39,088 nt of DNA. Source: Sulfuricurvum sp. GTDB taxonomy: Bacteria; Campylobacterota; Campylobacteria; Campylobacterales; Sulfurimonadaceae. Position 1 is the first letter of the stretch. Every line of letters begins with the position of its first letter. The stretch lies in assembly GCA_011391735.1 (NCBI GenBank), contig JAABPY010000217.1, forward strand, positions 1-39,088. Direction: 5' to 3'. Of the stretch, positions 25,268 through 34,442 are shown piece by piece. The notes beneath the pieces are model-generated. The model made no database searches and was not told where the DNA came from. It was given only the letters and a program-made list of their open reading frames with translations. The position numbers and the translations under genes were made by a program.

Positions 25268-27357
25268 TTTTCAAGCATCCTATTTTTAAAAGGGCGTTAA
25301 AACACCTTCTTGTTGCCCTTCATGCCCTTCTTGTAATGGGGCTCTTGGTTGCGGTCGCCCTTATGTATCTTGTTTTTCATCCCAATGGGCTCTCGTTTCT
25401 CAACACCTATATCCTCCCCCCCTTAGGAATTCACACCCAAGCAGAGGGTTCTTTAACCAATGGTGTTACGTTACGTAATCTCCATACAAATACGATCGAT
25501 GCCAAAACCCTCACTCTTGATTACAATCTCACCGCTATGTTAAAAGGGCAACACGTTATTGATTCGGTGACCATTGACGGTTTGCGCATTCATCTGGATG
25601 ACTTTATGGACGATAGGAAAAACTCTTCCCTGCCATTGCCCACCTTTGCCCTCAAAAAAGTGACCTTGACGAACCTCCAACTCATCAGTGCATACCCCGT
25701 AGAATTGAACCTCTACGGTAAGAACGGCTCTTTTGATGGGAAGAAGCTTAATTTTAAAGAGTTTAAAGCAACCGTCGCCACCCGTCATGCAAGTGCCGCA
25801 TTATCGGGTGCAATCCACAACAGCTCCTTTGCAGGTGCGGCCTTTTTGTATCCCAATAAAGGTGCACTTGACCCCTATATCTCAAAACTCACCACCTTGC
25901 CTGTTATGCAACCGTTAAAGGTACTCGAACTCTCACCATCACGGGTTCAGCTAAATACCCAAATTGATCGTCTCAATGCCGCTTTTGATTCCAATGTATC
26001 GCTTCAAAACATTGCCCTCTCCATGGAGTACCGCTACAGCGATCATCTCCTTAATTTTGATTTTCACCACACCCTTGTGCGTGGAGAGGAGAGCCTCCAA
26101 ATTGCCCAAAAGTTGAGTTACCATCTGAATGGAACCATGACAACCTCTCTTGAAGGGCTCATCACCTCATCACGCCCCCTCCCCTCCAAAATCTTTACGG
26201 CACACTTTCGTAATGATCCCCAAGGGGTTGCAGGAAGAGTTGTTTTAGGGGGGAGCGAGTTACTTTTGCAAAGTGGCGATTATGACCATTTTGTATGGAA
26301 CCTTACGAGCCTCAATCCGACGCTTGATTTCTTCCCGACACTTCCCGAAAACTTTCGACATTCCTACTTCAATGCTAATGCTCAAGGGAACTTTACCGCA
26401 TCGACCAAGAGTCTTGAGGGGAAACTAACCGCCCACCACAATCATGCCAACATCAATGGATCGCTTCAAATTCACAATGACGCTATAACGTTCAAAGGGG
26501 AACTTCTCCTCCCCAAAGATGCCCCAACATGGAGAGAGTGGTCTCTTAAGCCTCCTTCCAAAACAACACTCTTTCTTACCCATAATGCAAACATCACCCA
26601 AGTTAATCTCAAAGGGGATGAATTAACCCTCCTCGTGCAACGTACGAACAATGCTATCAAAGGTTCAGGAAATTATTTGGAAAGTACCTTTACTCTTAAT
26701 GGGACGATGAACCTTATGACTATCACCACAGCTACCCCATCGTTGGCAAAAACCCTTTCTTCTATCCCCTCATTCTCCCTCCCCAATATCGATTATTACG
26801 ATGCCGAAATAACGTCAACCACCCAAATCAATACGGAGACAATGAGTGCCTCTACGGATATAGTGGTTCCATGGTATGGGGTGATTATAGACCCTCGTCA
26901 TCAATACAGTGGTATTCATAATACCCTGAGCATTCATTATCGTAATGGGGATATTGTGATGGATAAATACCGTCTTGATATTGCCGATCATCCAATCTTT
27001 AGCAATCAACCCTCCTACGCTCACATCGACGCTGTTGGTAATTTCATCCTTGATGATATACGAATCTTTGATACTCTACGTCTTAATGGTTCTATTGACC
27101 CCGCTACCTTTGCCACACAGCTACATCTCACCTCGGAGAACTTTAGCTACAAAGGGCCTGAGGGAAATGCTCACGTCGCCACGGATGTGTACTTTACTCG
27201 CGATGGTAATGCCACCCAAAACCTCGAAGGCTCCCTCACACTTTTGGATGCCACCATTGACCATCTTCCCTTACAACAATTCAAAGGTAAGGATGAGGAT
27301 ATTATCATCGTCCAAGATATTCGCCCCCCAAGTACCACACCACTGGGGATGATGTAG
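25264..27357 (+). CDS. tamB: TamB-like translocation protein, N-terminal and central part (frame broken)
   Basis: TamB is a long beta-helical inner-membrane-anchored protein that spans the periplasm and partners TamA. This frame has an N-terminal membrane anchor (LLVALHALLVMGLLVAVALMYLVF) and then AsmA/TamB-like text (LPPLGIHTQAEGSLTNGVTLRNLH, HVIDSVTIDGLRIHLDDF) with repeating beta strands. It stops after 697 aa at TAG 27355-27357, inside what should be the conserved C-terminal DUF490 region. The rest of that region continues in other frames to 28108. It is therefore either a disrupted gene or a sequence error. The start is TTG 25264 with GGGGAG upstream, overlapping the tamA stop. Confidence 0.82.
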   Translation: MIFKHPIFKRALKHLLVALHALLVMGLLVAVALMYLVFHPNGLSFLNTYILPPLGIHTQAEGSLTNGVTLRNLHTNTIDAKTLTLDYNLTAMLKGQHVIDSVTIDGLRIHLDDFMDDRKNSSLPLPTFALKKVTLTNLQLISAYPVELNLYGKNGSFDGKKLNFKEFKATVATRHASAALSGAIHNSSFAGAAFLYPNKGALDPYISKLTTLPVMQPLKVLELSPSRVQLNTQIDRLNAAFDSNVSLQNIALSMEYRYSDHLLNFDFHHTLVRGEESLQIAQKLSYHLNGTMTTSLEGLITSSRPLPSKIFTAHFRNDPQGVAGRVVLGGSELLLQSGDYDHFVWNLTSLNPTLDFFPTLPENFRHSYFNANAQGNFTASTKSLEGKLTAHHNHANINGSLQIHNDAITFKGELLLPKDAPTWREWSLKPPSKTTLFLTHNANITQVNLKGDELTLLVQRTNNAIKGSGNYLESTFTLNGTMNLMTITTATPSLAKTLSSIPSFSLPNIDYYDAEITSTTQINTETMSASTDIVVPWYGVIIDPRHQYSGIHNTLSIHYRNGDIVMDKYRLDIADHPIFSNQPSYAHIDAVGNFILDDIRIFDTLRLNGSIDPATFATQLHLTSENFSYKGPEGNAHVATDVYFTRDGNATQNLEGSLTLLDATIDHLPLQQFKGKDEDIIIVQDIRPPSTTPLGMM

Positions 27358-27502
27358 GACTGCCGCTTCTTACATAAATACCGCCGCCAAGAGCGTCACC
27401 GCCAAACAACCCCTCAAATACATCTCCAAAGAGCTTGAGCTACAGCTTGATCCCGATATTACCCTCTGGAAAGATCCCCTAGGTGCCATTGAAATACTCG
27501 GG

Positions 27503-28108
27503 ATGGTCATCCTCCCCACAGGAAGTGCTACCAACAATGGCAAACATTTCGATATCGAACACAGCGAAATCTATTTCGATGGAACCCTTCCCTTTAACCC
27601 CTATCTCAACCTCACGATACGACATGAGGTCGATTACAAAAAAATTCTCATCTATGTGACCCATACCCTCGAATCCCCTATCTTTTTGTTCACCTCCGAT
27701 CCTGTTATGAGCCAAAATGATATTATGAGCTATCTCCTCTTCGGAGCTCCTGCTAGTGCCTCTATGAGCAGTGACAAAAGTGCCCCAACGGTTCGTGCCG
27801 ATGCAACAAATTTTATGTTAGGGGCAGGAATAAAAGGGCTTATTGGAGGGGTGACCAAAATTCAGCTGGATACGATGAATATCCTCACGACCAAAGAAGG
27901 GGGGATGGGGTTTGAAGTGGGGACGCGTCTTAATAAAGATCTTCGAGTCTTGTATAAAAATGATTCGGTCTCCAGTGTACTCGTTCAATACACCCTCAAC
28001 CGATGGATACGAATTGATGCGGATATTCATGATTTGGGGCAAGGGATCAATGCTATTTATATCAAAGATTTTCGAGATTTTCTTCCTCATAACAAAGGCA
28101 GACCTTAA
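27503..28108 (+). CDS. tamB: TamB C-terminal DUF490 part, separated by frameshift
   Basis: The 201-aa frame holds the best conserved part of TamB: HFDIEHSEIYFDGTLPFNPY, the strand pair IYVTHTLESPIFLFTSDPVM, and SQNDIMSYLLFGAP, followed by RLNKDLRVLYKNDSVSSVLVQYTLNRW to the end. The frame is open further upstream, from 27353. Coding sense clearly begins by TAC at 27371 (YINTAAKSVTAKQPLKY, KELELQLDPDITLWKDP). So the ATG at 27503 is an internal codon and not a natural start. There is no ribosome site before it. It should be read as the 3' exon-like remainder of the tamB frame upstream. Its end overlaps the stop of the minus-strand SHOCT gene by 4 bases. Confidence 0.8.
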   Translation: MVILPTGSATNNGKHFDIEHSEIYFDGTLPFNPYLNLTIRHEVDYKKILIYVTHTLESPIFLFTSDPVMSQNDIMSYLLFGAPASASMSSDKSAPTVRADATNFMLGAGIKGLIGGVTKIQLDTMNILTTKEGGMGFEVGTRLNKDLRVLYKNDSVSSVLVQYTLNRWIRIDADIHDLGQGINAIYIKDFRDFLPHNKGRP

Positions 28109-28437
28109 TCTCGGCTCATGATTTTTTGCTTTTCTACTTCAAATTCCGCTTCGGTGAGAGTACCGTTGTCATAAAGTTGTTTAATCCGTTCCAAATCATC
28201 GTATTTTTGGTTAGTATTCCTTGCTCTTTTAGGGATTTTTGTCGATGTTCCAAGAAGTGCGTATAGAATAAATCCAAGGAATGGGATAAAAAAGACCAGT
28301 AAAAACCAGAAAATTTTAATCCCTATGTCAGTAAAGTCAGAACCAATAATATCAACCAACGCCCACACCCACAGTGCAAAGATAGCAACACCGATGAGTA
28401 ATCCCACCATTCCAAACATCATAATTGAATTTTCCAT
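28105..28437 (-). CDS. PLDc_N-type membrane protein with SHOCT tail
   Basis: The 110-aa protein has two membrane segments (about residues 5-30 and 40-65). The first holds ALWVWALVDIIGSDF, and the second FLLVFFIPFLGFILYALLG, the pattern of the small PLD-nuclease N-terminal (PLDc_N) module. The C-terminal 30 residues, LERIKQLYDNGTLTEAEFEVEKQKIM, are a standard SHOCT motif. SHOCT tails are thought to mediate oligomerisation or quality control of small membrane proteins. An AAGGTGAG ribosome site stands before the ATG. It is convergent with tamB, and the stops overlap. Function unknown. Confidence 0.85.
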   Translation of the reverse strand: MENSIMMFGMVGLLIGVAIFALWVWALVDIIGSDFTDIGIKIFWFLLVFFIPFLGFILYALLGTSTKIPKRARNTNQKYDDLERIKQLYDNGTLTEAEFEVEKQKIMSRD

Positions 28438-28477
28438 TCATCTCACCTTTTCGTTAGTTACAAAAAGATTGTACCGT

Positions 28478-30265
28478 TTATTTGATTGATTCGATGATGG
28501 ATACCCCGTCTGCATCAACAATGCTAATGTGTTTGGGAGATTTTTTTGCATTCTTTTTCTCTACAACAAACAATCGTTGCAAATCTTCACTTGTTAAGAA
28601 AGGGGAATTTTGAGGAATATGGATAACAACCGCACTGACAGAGAGAAGTTTAAACTCTTTGATATTCCCCTCTCTGTCTTCGCTTATGATGCATCCACGT
28701 TCACGATCTTTGGGATCATAAAAATCCGCAACATCGTCAATGAATTTTTGGATGAGCCTCTGTATTTGAAGACATACTGTCTCAAATTGGATGGACTCAT
28801 TTAAAATTGTCCCCATAAAGAAATCATCTCCTCCAATATGACCCTTAAAATAATCAGGTGATAACACTTTGTGCATTAGCTCAGTAAAGAGCAAAATTAC
28901 CCGATCCCCATTACGGAACCCATAATAATCGTTGTAGGGCTTGAAATGGTCAAAATCAAAATAGACAATTATCGCTTCACTATGGGACTCAAGCATTTGG
29001 GCGATGTATTCATTGATTCTGAAATTTCCAGGTAAACGACTTAGTGGATTTTCATCACGCGCTCGGATAAGATTTCGTTCATGAATAACTTCAATCATGA
29101 CTCTTGCACTAAGATACCCAATATAGCGAGACGCTTCAACGATCAAAACCCCTGGAGCACTTGGAGAGAGTGAAAAAAGCTCAATTATTTTTTCCAAGGG
29201 CATCATAATATCCACAATGGGAATAGTTTCAATATAGGTTTCTAAAATAGAAAGATTTGAGGAGCGGTTTTGCGTCAATGCTCTTCCAAATTGGGAGTAA
29301 ATGACCGATTTTAGACGATGTTCATGGATAATACCCTGTGGACAGAATGCAGCATCAATAATGGGGACTAAAAAAATCTCCTTATCCTCTTTGAGCAAAT
29401 CCAACAACGATTCCATTGAATCACCAATAACAATCGGCTTAAGGACTTCAAGTCGTTTGAGAATAATATTTTTATCCCCTTGACAACGCTTATCTTTTAA
29501 TAGTGATTCAATAATATGAGGATATTTGAGCTGAATTTCGGTTGTTGTAATCGTTGGACGCTGAATATAATACCCCTGTACCAAATGGGCACCAATTTCT
29601 TTACAAATTAAAAATTCCCGCTCCGTTTCAATCCCCTCGGCTACAACTTTACATCCTATTAATAAAGCAAGCTGCACCATATTGCGAGTCAAAAGTTTCT
29701 TTTTGGGGTCTTTGTCGATGGAACTCAAAAAGAAGCGATCAATTTTAATAATATTGGGGGTGCAATGGTAAAGAAGTTTGTACCCTGATTGTCCAATACC
29801 AAAATCGTCAATAGCAATACAAAATCCCTCATCATGATAATGCTTCATTAGTTTGGTAAAATGGTCAAGATTGATGATTTCGTTGTGTTCAGAGAGTTCA
29901 AAAACGATACTTCTGTAATCCAAATCATAGCGTTTGAGCAATTGATAAGTATTGCCTTTAGAAAAATTGATCATTTCTAAAACACGATTATCAAGATTAT
30001 AAAAAAGTTTCAAATGGTGATACCCCTCTAGGGTACAAAATTTTTGAATCACTTTTTCACGTAAGACTAAATCAAAACTATAGAGAATATTATTCTCATA
30101 AAGATGATCAAAAAAAGATTCTATCGAGGGGTATCCAAGGGTGTCTGTACCTCGTAAAAGGGCTTCCACTCCAAACGTAATTCCCGAATGAATATCAACA
30201 ATAGGCTGAAAAGCCACCTCTAAAATATCAAAATAACGTTCATAAAAGGGGTGTAGTGGTTCCAT
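28478..30265 (-). CDS. EAL-CBS-GGDEF c-di-GMP turnover protein
   Basis: The soluble protein of about 595 aa has an N-terminal EAL phosphodiesterase domain with the key residues intact: EALLR at 34-38, FELSEH near 123, DDFG at 153-156, KID at 174-176, AEGIET at 209-214 and QGYY. A CBS-pair-like sensory region (about 270-400) follows, with PIVIGDSMESLLDLL and GVLIVEASRYIGYLSAR. The GGDEF domain has FDFDHFKPYND and GHIGGDDFF (GGDDF at 478-482). It may degrade or make c-di-GMP depending on the CBS signal. I take ATG 30265; a TTG at 30295 would add 10 residues but lies within the predicted promoter. No ribosome site is seen before 30265. A Pho-box-like promoter lies directly upstream. Confidence 0.88.
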   Translation of the reverse strand: MEPLHPFYERYFDILEVAFQPIVDIHSGITFGVEALLRGTDTLGYPSIESFFDHLYENNILYSFDLVLREKVIQKFCTLEGYHHLKLFYNLDNRVLEMINFSKGNTYQLLKRYDLDYRSIVFELSEHNEIINLDHFTKLMKHYHDEGFCIAIDDFGIGQSGYKLLYHCTPNIIKIDRFFLSSIDKDPKKKLLTRNMVQLALLIGCKVVAEGIETEREFLICKEIGAHLVQGYYIQRPTITTTEIQLKYPHIIESLLKDKRCQGDKNIILKRLEVLKPIVIGDSMESLLDLLKEDKEIFLVPIIDAAFCPQGIIHEHRLKSVIYSQFGRALTQNRSSNLSILETYIETIPIVDIMMPLEKIIELFSLSPSAPGVLIVEASRYIGYLSARVMIEVIHERNLIRARDENPLSRLPGNFRINEYIAQMLESHSEAIIVYFDFDHFKPYNDYYGFRNGDRVILLFTELMHKVLSPDYFKGHIGGDDFFMGTILNESIQFETVCLQIQRLIQKFIDDVADFYDPKDRERGCIISEDREGNIKEFKLLSVSAVVIHIPQNSPFLTSEDLQRLFVVEKKNAKKSPKHISIVDADGVSIIESIK

Positions 30266-30272
30266 ACTTATT

Positions 30273-30304
30273 AGTATAAAGAAGCAGTATTGCAAAATGG
30301 TTAC
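30273..30304 (-). promoter_or_regulatory. Pho-box-like promoter before the EAL/GGDEF gene
   Basis: On the minus strand GTAAC (30304-30300) is followed at an 11-base period by GCAA (30293-30290), then after 11 bases by TATACT (30278-30273). This is the same geometry as at phoU and pstC. The second half site has C for T. The expected start of transcription (about 30266) falls at the chosen ATG, so the message would be leaderless or the start lies elsewhere. Probable but weaker than the other three sites. Confidence 0.55.
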
Positions 30305-30332
30305 AGAGTGAGCTTTGGGCTCACGCTTGTCA

Positions 30333-31817
30333 TTATTTTGCGATAAAACTCAGACAGTAGTAAATTGATGCACTTAACAATGCGGTGACGGGCAAAGTGA
30401 ACACCCACGAGAGTAAAATTGTTTTTACCATACTTTTTTGCACTCCCCCTTCGGGCTCTGCCACCATCGAGCCTGCAACGGCGCTGGAGACGATATGGGT
30501 TGTACTAACGGGAGCATGGGCAAAGTTGGCTAATAGAATCGTCATCATTGCCATAGCTTGTGCCACGGTAGCTTGCATATAGTTAATGGGTTGAGAGCCG
30601 ATTTTTTCACCAATGGTAATGACAATTCGTTTATATCCAATCATCGTTCCAATACTCAGCGCAAAAGCAACGGCGAGAATGACCCATGTAGGGACGTATT
30701 CGGTTGCGGATACCAACACTTTTCGTTGGGCTGATACATAATCGGATTTATCTTTGTCGGTTATCAAATAGATTTTTTCGACTTGACCAAAGAAATTGTC
30801 CGAACATAAAATAGCGGTATGAACACGCCAGCTATCTTGGGGTGAAAGCTGTGAATACGATTTGATTCCATCCAACTTAGTTGCAATCAAAGAGGTGGTT
30901 TCGAAGACTTGGTTGACGTTACACTCCGCAATGGTGTTTTTTGTTTTCAGGGCACTGATGAGATGTTTTTCACTCACGAGCTTAGTGAGACTTTCATTAT
31001 TATCAGCATAAAATTTTGCTAAATTTGCGGCACTGTCTCGTGTTTGCTTGATTTTATATTCGTGTGAATTCATATCAAGGGCGTAATAGGTTGGCAATAT
31101 TCCAATCAGGATAATCATAATGATACCGATCCCTTTTTGACCATCATTCGAGCCATGGGCAAAACTCACCCCTGCACCCGTCGCAATAATCCCTGTGCGC
31201 ATCCAGAAGTTGGGGCGTTTTCGTTTTGACTCGCTGTCGGGTGTTTTGAAATATTTTGGATTAGAAACAAATTTTTTCGTCGCTTTCATGAGTAAATAGG
31301 CAAATCCAAATCCCAAAAGCGGAGAAAGGGCTAAGGCGGTTAATACACCGTATAAGGCTTTCCAATTGACGCTTTGAGAAAATTCAAAACCATGCATAAC
31401 ACCAAAAACGGTACTAACGCCAATAAGGGAGCCGATAAGGGAATGGGAACTCGAAACGGGTAAACCAAAATACCATGTTCCAAAATTCCAGATGACGGCG
31501 GAAATCAAGAGGGAATAAATCATCACTAACGTTGCATTTTGATTGGATGCGACCATGATGTCCAGTGGCAATAAATGGACAATGACGTAAGCAACGCCGA
31601 TACCGCCCATAATAACTCCTAGAAAATTCATAATACCCGACATAATGACAGAGTATTTCGCTTCCATAGAGTTGGTGTAAATGATCATGGCTACTGAATT
31701 AGCCGTATCGTGAAACCCATTAATTATCTCATAAAAAAGGGCGATACCGAGTGACAGAAGTAGTAAAGTAAGGGTGAGAGTATTGACATTATTGAGTGCT
31801 TCCCAAATGACAGACAT
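30333..31817 (-). CDS. pit: PiT-family inorganic phosphate transporter (PitA-like)
   Basis: PiT carriers import metal-phosphate with protons or sodium through the inner membrane. The 494-aa protein has about ten membrane segments and both family signatures: NGFHDTANSVA near residue 34 and SFAHGSNDGQKGIGII near residue 218. A large soluble loop (about residues 245-355) sits in the middle, as in PitA, and the repeat resumes with PTWVILAVAFALSIGTMIGYKRI and HAPVSTTHIVSSAVAG. AGGA lies 7 bases before the ATG. It lies downstream of pstB with its own multi-copy Pho box. That is unusual, because PitA is often not phosphate-controlled. Confidence 0.93.
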   Translation of the reverse strand: MSVIWEALNNVNTLTLTLLLLSLGIALFYEIINGFHDTANSVAMIIYTNSMEAKYSVIMSGIMNFLGVIMGGIGVAYVIVHLLPLDIMVASNQNATLVMIYSLLISAVIWNFGTWYFGLPVSSSHSLIGSLIGVSTVFGVMHGFEFSQSVNWKALYGVLTALALSPLLGFGFAYLLMKATKKFVSNPKYFKTPDSESKRKRPNFWMRTGIIATGAGVSFAHGSNDGQKGIGIIMIILIGILPTYYALDMNSHEYKIKQTRDSAANLAKFYADNNESLTKLVSEKHLISALKTKNTIAECNVNQVFETTSLIATKLDGIKSYSQLSPQDSWRVHTAILCSDNFFGQVEKIYLITDKDKSDYVSAQRKVLVSATEYVPTWVILAVAFALSIGTMIGYKRIVITIGEKIGSQPINYMQATVAQAMAMMTILLANFAHAPVSTTHIVSSAVAGSMVAEPEGGVQKSMVKTILLSWVFTLPVTALLSASIYYCLSFIAK

Positions 31818-31850
31818 GGCATTATCCTAAAATTAAAAATATGAGGCGCA

Positions 31851-31893
31851 ATAGTATTACGAAACCATTACAACAAGGTTACGAAATTGTTAC
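31851..31893 (-). promoter_or_regulatory. Four-copy Pho box and promoter of pit
   Basis: TTAC occurs on the plus strand at 31857, 31868, 31879 and 31890, a strict 11-base period; on the minus strand this reads as four GTAA half sites. The hexamer TACTAT (minus, 31856-31851) lies 11 bases after the GTAA at 31871-31868, the spacing seen at the other Pho promoters. The last GTAA copy then falls between that box and the -10. The pattern is direct; PhoB as the binding protein is inferred from context. Confidence 0.75.
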
Positions 31894-31931
31894 ACTATTA
31901 TGCCACGATACTCTTTTAAAGGAGTTTTATA

Positions 31932-32717
31932 TCACCCAAATTTCCCTGTAATATATTCTTGGGTTAGTTTCTCTTTGGGGGTAACAAAGAGCTCTTCGGT
32001 ATACCCTAGCTCAATCAAATCACCCAAATACATAAATCCTGTGTAGTCACTTACCCGTGCTGCTTGCTGCATATTGTGGGTAACGATGATGATACTGACT
32101 TTTTCTTTGAGTTCGATAACAAGTTTCTCAATCCCTTGGGTCGAAATAGGGTCAAGTGCCGATGTGGGTTCATCGAAGAGAAGCACCTCGGGTTCAACGG
32201 CGATGGCACGAGCAATACACAAACGCTGTTGCTGTCCCCCAGAAAGACCATTTGCATCGTGCTTGAGACGATCTTGGGTCTCTTTCCAAATAGCGGCATC
32301 TTGGAGTGCTTTTTCAACTCTCCCATCAAGTTCCGATTTATTCTTAATCCCTTTTAGACGTAATCCATAGGCAACGTTATCGTAAATCGACATGGGGAAT
32401 GCTGTGGGTTTTTGGAAAATCATCCCGATACGGGTACGTAGGTGAATAAGATCCTCTTTGGGATCAAGGATATTACGTCCGTCGAAGAGGATTTCCCCCT
32501 CGTACTTGTTCCCTGGATAAAGGTCGTGCATACGGTTAAAAGAACGTAATAGCGTTGTTTTCCCACACCCAGATGGACCTATGAGTGCCGTAATTGAGTT
32601 TTTGGCAATGGGCATGGAGATCTTTTTTAGACTCGGAGCCGTTGCACCTTTGTAGGTGAAATCGAAATTGCGTACGTGGAGGGCACACTCCCCTTTAATA
32701 TCAATAATACTTGCCAT
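31932..32717 (-). CDS. pstB: Phosphate ABC transporter ATP-binding protein
   Basis: PstB drives high-affinity phosphate import by the Pst complex. The 261-aa length fits. Walker A is [11 protein letters not shown], the Q-loop lies in [18 protein letters not shown], the ABC signature is [14 protein letters not shown], Walker B is [12 protein letters not shown], and the switch His is in [15 protein letters not shown]. The [11 protein letters not shown] stretch is typical of PstB. It begins 3 bases after the pstA stop and is the last pst gene; pit follows after 114 bases with its own promoter. Confidence 0.96.
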   Translation of the reverse strand: MASIIDIKGECALHVRNFDFTYKGATAPSLKKISMPIAKNSITALIGPSGCGKTTLLRSFNRMHDLYPGNKYEGEILFDGRNILDPKEDLIHLRTRIGMIFQKPTAFPMSIYDNVAYGLRLKGIKNKSELDGRVEKALQDAAIWKETQDRLKHDANGLSGGQQQRLCIARAIAVEPEVLLFDEPTSALDPISTQGIEKLVIELKEKVSIIIVTHNMQQAARVSDYTGFMYLGDLIELGYTEELFVTPKEKLTQEYITGKFG

Positions 32718-32720
32718 TGG

Positions 32721-33566
32721 TTATTTCCCTTTTTTTGTCGATAATAAGATTAAGCGTCCTAAAATGTTAAGACCCAAAATAAACATAGAGAGGATAAATG
32801 CTGCCGCCCATCCCAGCTGTTGCCAATCTTCATACGGACTGGTGGCGTAGTTAAACATCGTTACGGTCAATGAGGGCATTGCCTGACTCAAATCGGTAGT
32901 GAAGAAGTTGTCATTGAAAGAGGTAAACAGCAATGGTGCTGTCTCTCCAGCAACACGGGCAACCCCAAGTAAAACACCTGTTAAGATACCCGCTTTGGCT
33001 CCGCGATAAACAACATTGAGGATAACTTTGTACTTGGGGGCACCCAATGCAAAAGCCGCTTCTCGTAATGTCCCAGGGACGAGTTGAAGCATATCATCGG
33101 TGGTACGCAAGATAATGGGGATCATTATAATCCCTAACGCAATCGAACCTGCCCACGCACTAAAATGCCCCATGGGTAAAACAACGATAGCATAGACAAA
33201 TGCCCCGATAACAATAGAGGGGGCGGACATCATAATATCACTAATATCACGAATAGTGTTGGCGAGTTTGGAGTTTTTACCGTATTCACTCAAATAGGTC
33301 CCCGCCAAAATCCCCAAAGGGACACCTACTCCTGTTGCCATCCCCACAAGGATGAGTTGACCCACAAGAGCGTGCTTAAGACCACTCTCTTCATATCCTG
33401 GAGGTGCTCCTTCGTAGATAAAGATATTCCAGTTAAGGGCACTTAACCCCTTCATCACCAAAACACCTAAAATCCAAAATAAAAAAGCCAAGGCGATAAT
33501 AGCACTGAGTGTTGAAAATATTAACGCCAATTTATTGATAAAAATTCGCTTTTGTACGGGACTCAT
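32721..33566 (-). CDS. pstA: Phosphate ABC transporter permease PstA
   Basis: PstA is one of two membrane channel subunits of the Pst system. The 281-aa protein has six membrane segments and the binding-protein-dependent permease loop (EAAFALGAPKYKVILNVVYRGAKAGILTG), in which PstB docks. GVPLGILAGTYLSEYGKN and the TAPLLFTSF segment are standard PstA landmarks. Its ATG overlaps the pstC stop by one base (TAATG), so the two permeases are translationally coupled. The call is firm; pairing with PstC fixes the substrate as phosphate. Confidence 0.94.
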   Translation of the reverse strand: MSPVQKRIFINKLALIFSTLSAIIALAFLFWILGVLVMKGLSALNWNIFIYEGAPPGYEESGLKHALVGQLILVGMATGVGVPLGILAGTYLSEYGKNSKLANTIRDISDIMMSAPSIVIGAFVYAIVVLPMGHFSAWAGSIALGIIMIPIILRTTDDMLQLVPGTLREAAFALGAPKYKVILNVVYRGAKAGILTGVLLGVARVAGETAPLLFTSFNDNFFTTDLSQAMPSLTVTMFNYATSPYEDWQQLGWAAAFILSMFILGLNILGRLILLSTKKGK

Positions 33567-34414
33567 TAGGCTCTCCTAGCTTTTCGTAAAAAGTAAAATT
33601 TAGCAACCGCAATCACCACAAAACTCATAATAAGAAGGGTTAATGCTAGACCAAACAAGCTTGAAAAATACAGCGACGTATCGGCTTCGGTAAACTCATT
33701 GGCAAGGGTGACTGGAATAGAGGTTGTTGGACTGAGGATGGAGGTGGGGACTTTGTGAACATTCCCCATAACGAAGGTTACCGCCATTGTCTCACCAATT
33801 GCCCGCCCTAGTGCCAAGATTAAAGAACCGATAATCCCCGCCTTTGCGTAGGGGATAATAACGTCTTTGATAACGTCCCATTGGGTACCACCAAGTGCGT
33901 AGGCGGACTCTTTGAGAATGTCGGGAGTCGTGTTCATCGCATCGCGTGTCACTGCTGCCATAAAAGGGAGAATCATAATCGCCAAAACAATCCCTGCTGC
34001 AAGAAGACCAATCCCCATACCACCAGTAAGGTCACGTAGGATAGGGACGAAATAAAACAGTCCCCACATTCCATAAATGACCGATGGGATAGCGGCGAGA
34101 AGCTCAACACTCACCCCGAAGAACCCTTTGATTTTAGGGTGTGCAATTTCACTGAGGAAAATAGCGACACCAATCGCAATGGGAATAGAGAGAAGCATCG
34201 CCAAAAAGGTAGAGGCAACGGAACCGAAGATGGCGGCATACGCCCCGAATTTATCGACGTTGGGAGCCCACTCGTCTTTGGTTAGGAAATCCAATCCAAA
34301 TGTCTGCATCGCCTCGGTCGATTGATTGAACAATACGACAAATATCCATGCAACGATCAAGAGGATCAAAAATGCACTGATACGGGTCAGGTTTTGAAAG
34401 AGTTTATCGATCAT
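33566..34414 (-). CDS. pstC: Phosphate ABC transporter permease PstC
   Basis: PstC is the partner permease of PstA. The 282-aa protein has six membrane segments, the N-terminal FVVLFNQSTEAMQTFGLDFL region, the GVAIFLSEIAHPK loop and the permease motif KESAYALGGTQWDVIKDVIIPYAKAGI. RAIGETMAVTFVMGN is a strong PstC marker. It is the first gene of pstCAB here; no gene for the periplasmic phosphate-binding protein PstS precedes it. A Pho-box promoter at 34443-34474 lies just upstream, with a predicted 22-base leader that contains an AAGG ribosome site. Confidence 0.94.
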   Translation of the reverse strand: MIDKLFQNLTRISAFLILLIVAWIFVVLFNQSTEAMQTFGLDFLTKDEWAPNVDKFGAYAAIFGSVASTFLAMLLSIPIAIGVAIFLSEIAHPKIKGFFGVSVELLAAIPSVIYGMWGLFYFVPILRDLTGGMGIGLLAAGIVLAIMILPFMAAVTRDAMNTTPDILKESAYALGGTQWDVIKDVIIPYAKAGIIGSLILALGRAIGETMAVTFVMGNVHKVPTSILSPTTSIPVTLANEFTEADTSLYFSSLFGLALTLLIMSFVVIAVAKFYFLRKARRA

Positions 34415-34442
34415 GCCAAGCCTTGCCTAAAAATTTTGGGCA

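Noticed and set aside
28438-28477. A fifth Pho box before the SHOCT gene
   Set aside because: One GTAAC is present, but its partner reads ACAA and no -10-like hexamer lies 11 nt after it; the bases there form the ribosome site.
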